A stretch of 38,575 nt of DNA from Bacillota bacterium (GTDB lineage: Bacteria; Bacillota; Clostridia; Christensenellales; CAG-138): the NCBI GenBank assembly GCA_023396535.1, contig JAEWWD010000090.1:1-38575 (forward strand), read 5' to 3'. A program made the translations under genes and the position numbers. This document shows positions 1 through 8,132 of the stretch, piece by piece; positions within the stretch are counted from its first letter, which is position 1; every line of letters starts with the position of its first letter. The notes beneath the pieces were generated by a model. It did no database searches and had not been told where the DNA came from. It was given only the letters and a program-made list of their open reading frames with translations.

Positions 1-27
1 TGGGTTCAAGTCCCATCTACCGCACCA
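1..27 (+). tRNA. 3' end of a tRNA gene (partial), possibly tRNA-Leu
   Basis: The window opens inside a tRNA. The T-arm is visible: a stem half TGGG, the seven-base loop TTCAAGT and the closing half CCCA. It is followed by the 3' acceptor strand CTACCGC, discriminator A and an encoded CCA at 25-27. The 5' acceptor strand would have to be GCGGTAG. TTCAAGT with an A discriminator and a CGCACCA end fits many tRNA-Leu genes, but the anticodon lies outside the window, so the identity is a guess. Confidence 0.88.
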
Positions 28-33
28 AATAGA

Positions 34-204
34 GACGTAGGTCTTGATACAATGAGAAAGCCCAGTTATTCTGGGCTTTTTTGTTGTTTTGGATAAAAAG
101 CTGATGGCGTTGGAGAGGCGATTTCCAGATTCGCACATACCATCGTCGAAAGGTTTGCACATCTCTGCCGATTTTTGCAATCTTTCGTCAAAAGGTGCAC
201 ACAC
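34..204 (+). repeat. Intergenic repeat R, copy A (right arm only)
   Basis: This is one of three diverged copies of a roughly 170-bp intergenic repeat (others at about 1951-2146 and 7838-8045). Shared landmarks in order are the block ending CTTGATACAATG, a terminator-like hairpin with a five-base loop, a TTTTGG block, and two related direct repeats of the form CGTCRAAAGGT followed by GCACA (near 143-161 and 186-202). Copies B and C carry an inverted left arm, which is missing here; the tRNA 3' end occupies that position. No open reading frame is conserved among the copies. Confidence 0.75.
57..82 (+). terminator. Rho-independent terminator after the tRNA
   Basis: AAAGCCCAG (57-65) pairs with CTGGGCTTT (71-79) across a five-base loop and runs into a T tract (77-82). 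It would end the tRNA transcript. The hairpin is also part of repeat R copy A, and equivalent hairpins with different stem sequences occur in copies B and C. Confidence 0.85.
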
Positions 205-323
205 ACTCCTTGCGGTTATCAAGGATTACATGATGTTTCATTATATGGGGAATACGTGCTCTGCATATCGCTTGTACGTGAACGATCTTATTCGAAACCC
301 CTTCGCGCAAAATATGTCTACTT

Positions 324-353
324 TTATCGGCGTTTTTAATGTACACTTATAAT
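324..353 (+). promoter_or_regulatory. Candidate promoter of the URO-D family gene
   Basis: A perfect TATAAT (348-353) lies 43 bases ahead of the start codon at 397. The matching -35 region (about 324-330) is only a weak match. The position fits a short leader before the GAAGGGAAG ribosome binding site. Confidence 0.5.
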
Positions 354-396
354 AATGGATATAAGAGAATGTATTTGAACGAAGGGAAGTATCGCT

Positions 397-1557
397 ATGA
401 ATAGCTATGAGCGGGTACAGGCAACGCTTGCCCATAAGGAACCGGATCGTATTCCATTTGATCTTGGATCGACGCTGCAAACGGGCATGAATATCAAGAC
501 CTATCGCCGCTTGCGGGAATATCTTGGCATGCCGGCCGTGCGGGATAATATCATAAACACGGATCAACAGCTTGCGCAAATCGATGATGATATGATTGAC
601 AGGCTCAAGGTGGACGTGCGGGCGATCGAACCCAAGCCGCCACTCAATCGCGGCTGTAGCACGGACGTCTCTCGGGATGGCGAGAGCTATCGCTTTCGGG
701 ACGAATGGGGTATCGATTGGAGAATGCCTATCGTAGGCGGGCATTATTATAATCTGGAGAACTCCCCGCTTGATGAAGCGGAAACACTCGAGGATATGTC
801 TGGATACCGGTGGCCAGATGCGGTGGACCCGGGCCGATTCGCCACCATGCAAGAGCAGGCGGAGCGGTATTTGAAGATAGAAAAACGGGCATGTGTGTTG
901 GGCCGTCTGGGCGCGGGCGTGCTGGAAATAGCGCTTTGGCTAAACGGATACGAAAAGTTCTTTTGCGATATGCTGAGCAATGAAAGGTATGCGCAGGACA
1001 TATTGGAAAAGATAACGGATCTGAAGCTCCAATATTGGGGAAAAACGCTGGATGCGGCGGGCGAAAATGTAATGATCGCGATGGAGGGCGACGATCTCGG
1101 TACACAAAGCAGTCTATTGATCTCGTCAGAGCTCTATAATCGCATGGTACGTCCCTGCCATAAGAGAATCTTCGATTTTATTCATTCTCGGGCGAAAGCG
1201 CCGGTTTCTGTTTTCTTTCATTCCTGTGGTGCTGTCAAATCCCTTATTCCCGGCTTTATCGAGGATGGCGTGGATATTTTGAACCCTGTGCAGATCAACG
1301 CGCAAGGTATGGATCCCATTGCACTGAAAAAGGAATTTGGGCGGGATGTGACGTTTTGGGGCGGCGGCATAGACACCCAGATTATACTGCCAAACGCTTC
1401 GCCGGAGAAAATCCGCGACGAGGTCAGGCGTACAATTGAAATACTGGCGCCGGGTGGCGGTTTTGTGTTTACACCGGTACATAATGTGCAGAGCGATGTA
1501 CCTGTGAAAAACTATATGGCGATGTGGGAAGCGTTGCAGGAATATGGAGCATATTAA
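397..1557 (+). CDS. Uroporphyrinogen decarboxylase (URO-D) family protein, methyltransferase-like
   Basis: This 386-residue protein has the N-terminal signature of URO-D-fold proteins (NSYERVQATLAHKEPDRIPFD), followed by DLGSTLQTG. Later family segments include EGDDLGTQSSLLIS, the FFHSCGAV stretch, and FTPVHNVQSDVPVKN near the C-terminus. In anaerobes this subgroup (MtaA/MtbA/CmuA-like) is usually linked to corrinoid-dependent methyl transfer or to unknown substrates in catabolic operons, not to haem synthesis. The ATG at 397 follows GAAGGGAAG at 381-389 with good spacing. No corrinoid protein or partner methyltransferase is adjacent, so the gene appears to stand alone and its substrate is unknown. 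True HemE is unlikely because the usual N-terminal HemE arginine motif is not evident and no haem gene is nearby. Confidence 0.82.
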   Translation: MNSYERVQATLAHKEPDRIPFDLGSTLQTGMNIKTYRRLREYLGMPAVRDNIINTDQQLAQIDDDMIDRLKVDVRAIEPKPPLNRGCSTDVSRDGESYRFRDEWGIDWRMPIVGGHYYNLENSPLDEAETLEDMSGYRWPDAVDPGRFATMQEQAERYLKIEKRACVLGRLGAGVLEIALWLNGYEKFFCDMLSNERYAQDILEKITDLKLQYWGKTLDAAGENVMIAMEGDDLGTQSSLLISSELYNRMVRPCHKRIFDFIHSRAKAPVSVFFHSCGAVKSLIPGFIEDGVDILNPVQINAQGMDPIALKKEFGRDVTFWGGGIDTQIILPNASPEKIRDEVRRTIEILAPGGGFVFTPVHNVQSDVPVKNYMAMWEALQEYGAY

Positions 1558-1948
1558 TTCATGACTATTCGGAACGTTGGGATTATTAATATTTGCTCGG
1601 GCTTGGCGGCTTGTAATTAGTGCTATCCCTTGGCTCGAGCAAGCTGGAGAATCGACGCCATCAGGAATGCCCCTGAGCCTGCACGCTCAATATCCCTGTG
1701 CAAGTTTGACAACTAACACAGGGAATAGAAACTATAGAGTCCGGATATGTGTTATACGGACGGGTTCGGCTATTCGGGAATTCGTCAACAAAGAAAATCT
1801 CAAGGCCAAAGAAGTCTTGAGGAGCTTGAGATTATCATAAGATAACCATCGACCCCTAAAGACGGAATTGATGTGTTGGAGATGGAGGGGCTCATACTAT
1901 ACCTACGTCGAAAGGTATGCATATCTCTATAAGTAGGTAGGCATCGTC
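1558..1948. other. Non-coding stretch with no recognisable gene
   Basis: Between the URO-D gene and repeat R copy B no convincing reading frame was seen. The longest frame (1577-1840) has no recognisable motif and no ribosome binding site. Small inverted repeats are present, for example GTCCG/CGGAC near 1739-1762 and CTCAAG/CTTGAG near 1799-1822. An extra R-type box (ACGTCGAAAGGTATGCATATC) sits near 1905, so decayed repeat material may begin before copy B. Confidence 0.5.
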
Positions 1949-1950
1949 AA

Positions 1951-2146
1951 ATTGTACAAAATCTACGCCATTAGCCAAAAAAGACGCAAGTCTTGATTCA
2001 ATGAAAAAGTCCAGAGATTTTGGGCTTTTTCGATATTTTGGGAGAAATGGGGTAGCTTTTATCCGGCATTTTCCGCTTTGCACACGACATCGTCAAAAGT
2101 ATGCACACCCCCGCCGATTTTGGACCTTTCGTCAAAAGGTTCCCCA
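1951..2146 (+). repeat. Intergenic repeat R, copy B
   Basis: The left arm (about 1951-1968) and the right arm (1983-2002) form an imperfect inverted repeat. A terminator-like hairpin follows: 2004-2014 pairs with 2020-2030 over a five-base loop using two G-U pairs, and ends in TTTTT. Further on come the conserved GGGAGAAATGGGGT block and two CGTC(A)AAAG boxes. Order and spacing match copies A and C. The hairpin could act as a terminator on the plus strand. Confidence 0.75.
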
Positions 2147-2370
2147 ATATTTCTGCACGTCTTGAAACTGTATATCTATACTTGTTTGATAGTAGTGCCT
2201 TGATAGCGCTTTGCTCTACACATTGTAGAAGTAGAAGTGTATCACTCAATATTTGGCCTCATTCTGAACAGACGCCTGTGCTAGAGATAGCCCGAGTATG
2301 AGCAATTTTCCATTTCAAGATGAGGGCCTCCCTCCTCCGAGTCCCCAAGACTATTCTGTCATTCTCACAA

Positions 2371-2475
2371 GAATCGATATCTTAATGTTGACGATTATTT
2401 TAGTGGTAAGGTATACTAGATAAGTTATATAATATCGATTCGTTTAAAGTTTCTTCGCTATATATCGATATTGGT
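2371..2475 (+). promoter_or_regulatory. Promoter of the oxoamine synthase/kinase operon with repeated ATATCGAT boxes
   Basis: TTGACG (2388-2393) and TATACT (2412-2417) are separated by 18 bases, a good sigma-70-type promoter. It is bracketed by an inverted pair, GAATCGATAT (2371-2380) and ATATCGATTC (2432-2441), and a third palindromic ATATCGATAT lies near 2465-2474. The boxes suggest an operator on both sides of the promoter, but the cognate regulator is unknown. The leader before the first start codon is about 100 bases. Confidence 0.6.
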
Positions 2476-2527
2476 ATAGTATTAGAAGAGTCTGTTCTAC
2501 CCAGGATTTATGAGGGGAAGTCTTGAA

Positions 2528-3799
2528 ATGGGCTATGATTTTAAATCTATCGGGGAAGTATTATTATACATAAAAAATCAAGATATCACAAATATTGATG
2601 AGCGGGCCGAGATTATTCAAGATTTTGTTGATAGTGAGAACAGAAAAAACGGTAATGCCCATGATCGATATCTGGAAAACGGTCCATCAACCCTTATGAA
2701 TGTTATTACAAAACATTCCGGCCAGAAAAAAGAGTGCATTTTATGGTGCGTCAATCATTATCTGAGCTTAAACAGAAATCCGAAGGTTATTGAAAAAGCT
2801 TGTTCTGCGCTGCACCAATATGGTACAGGATGTGGGACGTCCGCTGTATCCTGCGGAATGAGCTCTTTACATGGACAAATAGAAAAAAGAATTGCCGAAC
2901 TCATCGGTAAAGAAGATGCTGTTGTTTTCCCAACGGGATTTACAACAAATCTTGGTTCGATTTCTTTTATCGCCGGTAATAAGGATATGATCATTTTTGA
3001 CAGGGAATGTCATTCATCTATAATTAACGGGATCAAATTGTCTGGAGCAAAATGGATTTCATTCAAGCATAACAATGTACTTGATTTAGAACAAAAGCTA
3101 AAAAGATTCGAAAGTTCCTTTGAAAATATCTTTATTGTTGTTGAATCAGCCTATTCAATGAGCGGGGATCTATGCCCGATCAAAGAAATTACAGGTTTGA
3201 AGAAATCGCATACTTTCTATACATATGTAGACGAAGCACATAGCTTTGGGATCTACGGGGACAGAGGACAAGGATATTGCTATGAGCAGGGCGTCACCGA
3301 TGAAGTGGACTTTATTATTTCAACATTATCCAAAGCGACAGCGTCCATAGGCGGGTTCTTTGCGGCGAAACAAAAATATTGTTCCTTGATGAGATGGACA
3401 GATGCATACATGTTTCAGGCATGCTTGACACCGGCGGATGCGGCTGTCGTACTTGCCTGTCTTGACGAAATAGAACTAAACCCCAACATGATTCAAGAGC
3501 TTCACGCCAAAAACCGTTATATGCGTAATTTACTTTTATCAAAAGGCTTTAATCTTGGAAACAGCAAAAGTCCGATAATTCCGATCATGATCGACGACCA
3601 TAACAAATTAAGAATCGTTGTTGATGAACTCTACCAGGAAGGTATTTATTCAACACCGATTGTTTATCCTGCGGTTAAAGTTAACGAAGGTAGAATACGG
3701 CTTATTTTGAATTGTTCACATACCAAGGAGCAGATCGACTACACGGTTGAAACGCTGGAAAAGATATGTAAAGAATACCAGATAATTGACAGGGGTTAA
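2528..3799 (+). CDS. Alpha-oxoamine synthase family PLP enzyme (CqsA/LqsA, AONS or KBL-like)
   Basis: This 423-residue fold-type I PLP enzyme would condense an acyl-CoA with an amino acid. Family landmarks, in order, are the GTGCGTSAVSCGMSSLHGQIE segment (near 99-119), FPTGFTTN, DRECHSSI with H162, YVDEAHSFGIYGDRG with D235 and H238, and the PLP lysine K269 in STLSKATAS. An upstream in-frame ATG exists at 2510, but AGGGGAAG (2513-2520) lies seven bases before the ATG at 2528, so 2528 is preferred. The stop is two bases before the next ATG, which shows an operon with a hybrid sensor kinase. That pairing resembles CqsA-CqsS and LqsA-LqsS, where the enzyme makes an alpha-hydroxyketone signal. 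No biotin or threonine-degradation gene is nearby. Family membership is clear; substrate and signalling role are inference. The region is AT-rich relative to its neighbours. Confidence 0.85.
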   Translation: MGYDFKSIGEVLLYIKNQDITNIDERAEIIQDFVDSENRKNGNAHDRYLENGPSTLMNVITKHSGQKKECILWCVNHYLSLNRNPKVIEKACSALHQYGTGCGTSAVSCGMSSLHGQIEKRIAELIGKEDAVVFPTGFTTNLGSISFIAGNKDMIIFDRECHSSIINGIKLSGAKWISFKHNNVLDLEQKLKRFESSFENIFIVVESAYSMSGDLCPIKEITGLKKSHTFYTYVDEAHSFGIYGDRGQGYCYEQGVTDEVDFIISTLSKATASIGGFFAAKQKYCSLMRWTDAYMFQACLTPADAAVVLACLDEIELNPNMIQELHAKNRYMRNLLLSKGFNLGNSKSPIIPIMIDDHNKLRIVVDELYQEGIYSTPIVYPAVKVNEGRIRLILNCSHTKEQIDYTVETLEKICKEYQIIDRG

Positions 3800-3801
3800 A
3801 G

Positions 3802-6666
3802 ATGCGGCTACATCCGTTGAGCCTAAGTTTCGAGGATTGCGCATTAGAAAACGAATTCAAGGCTTACTACGACTACGAAAACAGGATTTTTAATCGAATC
3901 GGAATCGGGCTTTCCTTTATGGGATGGTTCGTTCTTAATATCTATTTCTATTTTTTCTACCCTCAAGATTTTCTGCACCTGACGCTGGTCATCGATGTCT
4001 TACTGTATCCGGTTTTCTTCGTTATATTTCTGATAACAGCCTTTCCGGGCAAAATAAAATACTACCAGCCTTTAACTTCACTCGCCAACTGCCTTGCCGG
4101 GCTAATGTTTATATATGTGGCTTATTACAAGCTGAGTATCGATGTTCTATCTATCTGCGGTATCATGGCGGTAATTTTATTCGCCTTTTTCATTTTGCGG
4201 CTCAGGTTTAAAATTGCGCTGCTTACTACTCTTATCTATGTTATCGCCTATCAGGCTGCGATACTGCTGCTGCCGGTCCATGAAAACAGCAATAGGACCC
4301 TGCTCTCCGTTATCGTATGGGTTATTGAAACCGTTTGCATTGTGGGCGGATACAGTATGGAACGAAGTAACCGTAAAATGTTCTGCCAAACTAAGGAGAT
4401 TATTCATCAGCAGCAAGTGGCTGAGGCGGCGACACGGGCTAAAAGCGAGTTTTTGGCGAACATGAGCCATGAAAGCAGAACACCCTTAAATGCGATTATC
4501 GGGATGACCTATCTGGTGCAGAGAACCGATTTGAGCACGCAGCAAAAGGATTATGTGGCGAAAATCCAATCCTCCGCGCAGACGCTTCTAGGAGTTATCA
4601 ATGATATTCTGGATTTTTCCAAAGTGGAAGCCGGCAAAATGGATATTGAGACGGTTGAGTTCGATTTAGACGAAATACTGACCAACCTGGCCAACCTGTT
4701 TAATTTGAATGCCCAGAAGAAAGGCATCGAGCTGCTTTTTCAATATACGGCGGATGTACCGCAGAATTTAAAGGGCGATCCGCTTCGGATTGGACAAATT
4801 TTGACAAACCTGATCAGTAATGCGATCAAGTTCACCGATCAGGGTGAAATTACCGTTAAAATTGAGCCTTTGCTAAAGAACATGGATGAAGTCACCTTGC
4901 AATTTTCGGTCAGCGATACCGGCATTGGCATTTCCAAAGAGCAGCAAAACAAGCTGTTTCAGCCTTTCAGCCAGGTGGACGCTTCCACGACGCGGAAATA
5001 CGGCGGAACCGGTCTGGGTCTGGTCATTTGCGAACGGCTGGTCAATCTGATGGGCGGTAAGATCGGGTTTGTGAGTGAGCCGGATAAAGGCAGCACATTT
5101 TTCTTTACAGTCAAGCTCGGATGCGGTAAGCCCACAAAAAGCGATTTCACCGCCCTGACTCGACCGGACGGTGAAAATATAAGGGTTTTGGTCATTGATG
5201 ACAACCCTGTCGTGGTTGAGATTCTGATACGCATGCTTGAATCTATGCATTTATCAGCCGTGGGGGCCTGTTCCGGGGAGGAGGGACTGGCCGCGCTCAA
5301 GGATCCGACTCATACGATCGATCTGGTGCTCATGGACTGGGAAATGCCCGGTATGGACGGTCTGGAAACAACCCGCCGTATCCTGTCGATGGATGAAATA
5401 AGCTTTATGCCTAAGATCATCATGATTTCGTCCTGTGTTCTGTCTGAAATGGACGAAGAGGCCAGTCTGATCGGGATCAATAGACGTCTGACCAAACCCA
5501 TAATACAATCCCAGCTGCTTGACGCCGTGTTGAATGTATTTGGCGCAGGCAGCGAGAAATCCCTTGCTTGCAGCCGAAATGACCTTGAAGGATTGATTTC
5601 TGATCGGACGACGGATTTCAAGAGGGCAAAAATTCTCTTGGTTGAGGACAACGAAATCAACCAGCAGGTAGCAAAAGAAATGCTGCACCATATGGGGGTA
5701 CAGGTACATATTGCGTCAAATGGATTACAGGCCATAGATATGCTTGGCGGCGCTGAATACGATGTTGTTCTGATGGACGTGCAGATGCCCGTGATGGATG
5801 GCTATGAAGCAACGCGTCAAATTCGGAGCAACGACCGTTGGGCAGACCTGCCGGTGATTGCAATGACCGCCCATGCCAGGCGCGAAGATCGGGAAAAGAG
5901 CCTTCAGGCCGGTATGAACGATCAGGTAAACAAACCGATTAACCCGAACGAACTTTCGGCGGCTCTGGCAAAGTATATCAGGACGAAAAGCTGGGGAAAT
6001 TCCGGCGCCATTAAATCATGCCCTGAGGAAGAGGCAAAAGATCCGCCTTGGCCGAACATGCCAAGTATCAAGTATACTGAAGGACTATCCAGGTTGGGCG
6101 GCAACCAGGAGCTTTATAAGAAGCTGCTCGTCCAATTTCGTACCGGCAATATTGACACGCCGAATAGCATAAAAGCAGCCCTGGCCCAAGGCGATGGCAA
6201 GACGGCAGGCAGGCTGGTTCATACTGTCAAAGGGGTGGCTGCCAATATTGGAGCAAATGAGCTTGCATTTGCCGCTGCCGAGCTGGAGATGGCAATGAGA
6301 AATGGTACTATTGCTGACAGCGATGTTCTTCTGGAAAAATTCATCTCATCCCTTGCGTTAGTAACAGACGAGATAAGAACATTTGAGGATGCGATGGCTA
6401 TCAAACCGGATTTTGAATTGCGCGACACGGCAACAGTATGTGTCAATGTAGATGCTGTACAGCAACACCTGATCAATCTGGCGCGAATGCTGGAGAGCGG
6501 CTCGATAAAATCTGTACAGGAACTAAGTGCTCTGGAAGGTTACTTTAAAGATAGCAGGTTAGAAAAACAGTTTGAACAGATGGAAAAGCAAGTTGATATA
6601 TTCGACATGGACAGCGCTCTGGGAGTACTGAGGGCGATTGCCATAGAACTTGGAATATCTTTATAG
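3802..6666 (+). CDS. Six-TM hybrid sensor histidine kinase (HisKA-HATPase-REC-REC-HPt)
   Basis: This is a 954-residue membrane sensor. Six hydrophobic segments (about 33-53, 59-81, 91-109, 113-133, 137-157 and 166-184) have short loops and no large extracellular domain, which suggests sensing within the membrane or of a small hydrophobic ligand. The kinase core has the H-box SHESRTPLN with H223, an N-box NLISNAIKFTD, DTGIGIS and GGTGLGL. Two receiver domains follow, with phosphoacceptors D512 (MDWEMPGMDG) and D659 (MDVQMPVMDG). An HPt domain has H807 in RLVHTVKG. The start at 3802 has AGGGG just upstream, overlapping the end of the synthase gene. The architecture (six-TM input plus receiver) is that of CqsS/LqsS-type ketone sensors, with an added second receiver and HPt. 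The ligand is unknown. The HPt could pass phosphate to the next gene's receiver. Confidence 0.92.
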   Translation: MRLHPLSLSFEDCALENEFKAYYDYENRIFNRIGIGLSFMGWFVLNIYFYFFYPQDFLHLTLVIDVLLYPVFFVIFLITAFPGKIKYYQPLTSLANCLAGLMFIYVAYYKLSIDVLSICGIMAVILFAFFILRLRFKIALLTTLIYVIAYQAAILLLPVHENSNRTLLSVIVWVIETVCIVGGYSMERSNRKMFCQTKEIIHQQQVAEAATRAKSEFLANMSHESRTPLNAIIGMTYLVQRTDLSTQQKDYVAKIQSSAQTLLGVINDILDFSKVEAGKMDIETVEFDLDEILTNLANLFNLNAQKKGIELLFQYTADVPQNLKGDPLRIGQILTNLISNAIKFTDQGEITVKIEPLLKNMDEVTLQFSVSDTGIGISKEQQNKLFQPFSQVDASTTRKYGGTGLGLVICERLVNLMGGKIGFVSEPDKGSTFFFTVKLGCGKPTKSDFTALTRPDGENIRVLVIDDNPVVVEILIRMLESMHLSAVGACSGEEGLAALKDPTHTIDLVLMDWEMPGMDGLETTRRILSMDEISFMPKIIMISSCVLSEMDEEASLIGINRRLTKPIIQSQLLDAVLNVFGAGSEKSLACSRNDLEGLISDRTTDFKRAKILLVEDNEINQQVAKEMLHHMGVQVHIASNGLQAIDMLGGAEYDVVLMDVQMPVMDGYEATRQIRSNDRWADLPVIAMTAHARREDREKSLQAGMNDQVNKPINPNELSAALAKYIRTKSWGNSGAIKSCPEEEAKDPPWPNMPSIKYTEGLSRLGGNQELYKKLLVQFRTGNIDTPNSIKAALAQGDGKTAGRLVHTVKGVAANIGANELAFAAAELEMAMRNGTIADSDVLLEKFISSLALVTDEIRTFEDAMAIKPDFELRDTATVCVNVDAVQQHLINLARMLESGSIKSVQELSALEGYFKDSRLEKQFEQMEKQVDIFDMDSALGVLRAIAIELGISL

Positions 6667-6679
6667 TGGGAAATAAAAA

Positions 6680-7762
6680 ATGACTTTATTTGCAGAACAA
6701 AAACGAATACTGGTTATCGATGATACGCCGGAAAATATTCATATCCTGATGGAAATACTAAAGGATCAGTACGATGTCTCAGTAGCGATTAACGGAGAAA
6801 GAGCCCTGAAAATCGCTGCCATGGATATGCCCGTGGATCTGATATTGCTTGATATCATGATGCCCGAAATGGACGGATATGAAGTATTTTCCAAATTAAA
6901 AGCCAATCCGAAAACCGCAAACATCCCTGTGATCTTTGTCACGTCTTTGGCTGCAGTAGAGGATGAAGCCAGAGGCCTGGATATGGGCGCCGTAGATTAT
7001 ATATCCAAACCGTTTAATCCCGCGTTGGTCAGGGCCAGAGTTAAAAATCACCTGGAACTAAAAAATTATAGAGATAAACTGGAATACATGGTGCGGGAAA
7101 AAACAAACGAATTGATGATTACACGCGATGTCACGATTGAAACGCTTGGTTCTTTGGCTGAATTCCGTCATCTCGAAACAGGAAACCATATTAAGCGTAC
7201 TATGAATTATGTCCGTCTTTTGGCCGAAAAGCTCCAAGACCACCCTAATTATAAAGAATTTCTGGATGACGAGACGATAGAACATCTTTGGAAGTCGGCA
7301 CCATTACATGATATAGGCAAAGTGGGCGTGCCGGACAGTATTCTGATGAAGCCGGGCAAGCTGACGCCGGAGGAGTATACTGTCATGCAAAAACATGCCG
7401 TCTACGGCCGGGATGCCCTTGCCGGCGCCGCGTCTAAACTTGGCCCCAATTCATTTCTCAGTATCGCGCAGGAGATGGCATATACACATCATGAAAAATG
7501 GGACGGCACAGGCTATCCGCAAGGCCTTATAAGCACATCAATTCCAGTTTCCGGGCGGCTGATGGCAGTGGCTGACGTCTATGATGCCTTGATTACCCGA
7601 CGCGTCTATAAACCTGCCTTTTCCCAGCACGAAACCGTCGATATCATAGCCAATGACAGCGGCAAAGCATTTGATCCTGATATTATAAGAGTATTTCTTA
7701 AATATGCGGATCGTTTTTATCGTATTGCCCTGGACTTTGCCGATAAAATGGTTGAGAAATAG
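6680..7762 (+). CDS. Response regulator with HD-GYP c-di-GMP phosphodiesterase output
   Basis: The protein has 360 residues. An N-terminal receiver (about 8-125) has the acidic pair in VIDDTPEN, phosphoacceptor D58 in LLDIMMPEMDG and the conserved K110 in SKPF. A short coiled linker leads to an HD-GYP domain, with the HD pair at 210-211 (LHDIGKVGVPD), HH at 270-271 and GTGYP at 276-280. Known members hydrolyse c-di-GMP, so the output is probably a fall in c-di-GMP controlling motility, biofilm or surface state. The start lies 13 bases after the kinase stop, so it is the third gene of the operon and the natural partner of the hybrid kinase. No DNA-binding domain is present. Confidence 0.92.
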   Translation: MTLFAEQKRILVIDDTPENIHILMEILKDQYDVSVAINGERALKIAAMDMPVDLILLDIMMPEMDGYEVFSKLKANPKTANIPVIFVTSLAAVEDEARGLDMGAVDYISKPFNPALVRARVKNHLELKNYRDKLEYMVREKTNELMITRDVTIETLGSLAEFRHLETGNHIKRTMNYVRLLAEKLQDHPNYKEFLDDETIEHLWKSAPLHDIGKVGVPDSILMKPGKLTPEEYTVMQKHAVYGRDALAGAASKLGPNSFLSIAQEMAYTHHEKWDGTGYPQGLISTSIPVSGRLMAVADVYDALITRRVYKPAFSQHETVDIIANDSGKAFDPDIIRVFLKYADRFYRIALDFADKMVEK

Positions 7763-7837
7763 TGCAATTGCAGGAGCGGAACCCGGCCTCCAGGTCCTCG
7801 CCGACCGGTAATTGTATAGCTTATCAGAAAACGCCAA

Positions 7838-8045
7838 ATTGTATCAGAACCTACGCCGTTAGTCATAATAGAACGCAGGTCTTGATACAATGAAAGCCTC
7901 CAGAGTTTCTGGAGATTTTCCGCGTTTTGGGGAGAAATGGGGTCCCGTTTGAGCGCCGATTTGCGGCCTTGCACATAGTATCGTAAAAAGGTATGCACGC
8001 CTCCCGTCGACTTTTGGGACCTTTCGGCAAAAGGTGCGCCCTTTT
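7838..8045 (+). repeat. Intergenic repeat R, copy C (both arms)
   Basis: This is the best-preserved copy. The left arm (7838-7855) and the right arm (7874-7891) form an 18-bp imperfect inverted repeat ending in ATTGTATCA/TTGATACAAT. The hairpin CTCCAG (7898-7903)/CTGGAG (7909-7914) has a five-base loop and a following ATTTTC. The GGGGAGAAATGGGGT block and two AAAAGGT boxes (near 7985 and 8030) complete the unit. A second partial left arm (AATTGTAT...ACGCC, about 7810-7835) directly precedes it. The copy separates the HD-GYP operon from the LuxR gene and may supply a terminator. Confidence 0.75.
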
Positions 8046-8073
8046 AGGTTTAGTCCCCCACACGGGCAGAAGG

Positions 8074-8102
8074 TTGAGCGCAGGGTCTATAAGTGATACA
8101 AT
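8074..8102 (+). promoter_or_regulatory. Promoter of the LAL-type regulator gene
   Basis: TTGAGC (8074-8079) and TACAAT (8097-8102) are separated by exactly 17 bases. The transcript would start near 8109, leaving a leader of only about 25-35 bases before the GTG/TTG start region. Confidence 0.6.
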
Positions 8103-8132
8103 AGTACCGATCACGTTCATACTCTTTTTGGG

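Noticed and set aside
1577..1840. 87-residue frame after the URO-D gene
   Set aside because: No ribosome binding site, no motif, and the composition does not look coding.
2528..3799. Annotation as 8-amino-7-oxononanoate synthase (BioF) or glycine C-acetyltransferase (Kbl)
   Set aside because: Family membership fits, but no biotin or threonine genes are near and the operon partners are signalling proteins, so a specific metabolic name was not assigned.
34..8045. Repeat R as a CRISPR array or insertion sequence
   Set aside because: Copies are kilobases apart, diverged, have no regular spacers and contain no transposase gene.
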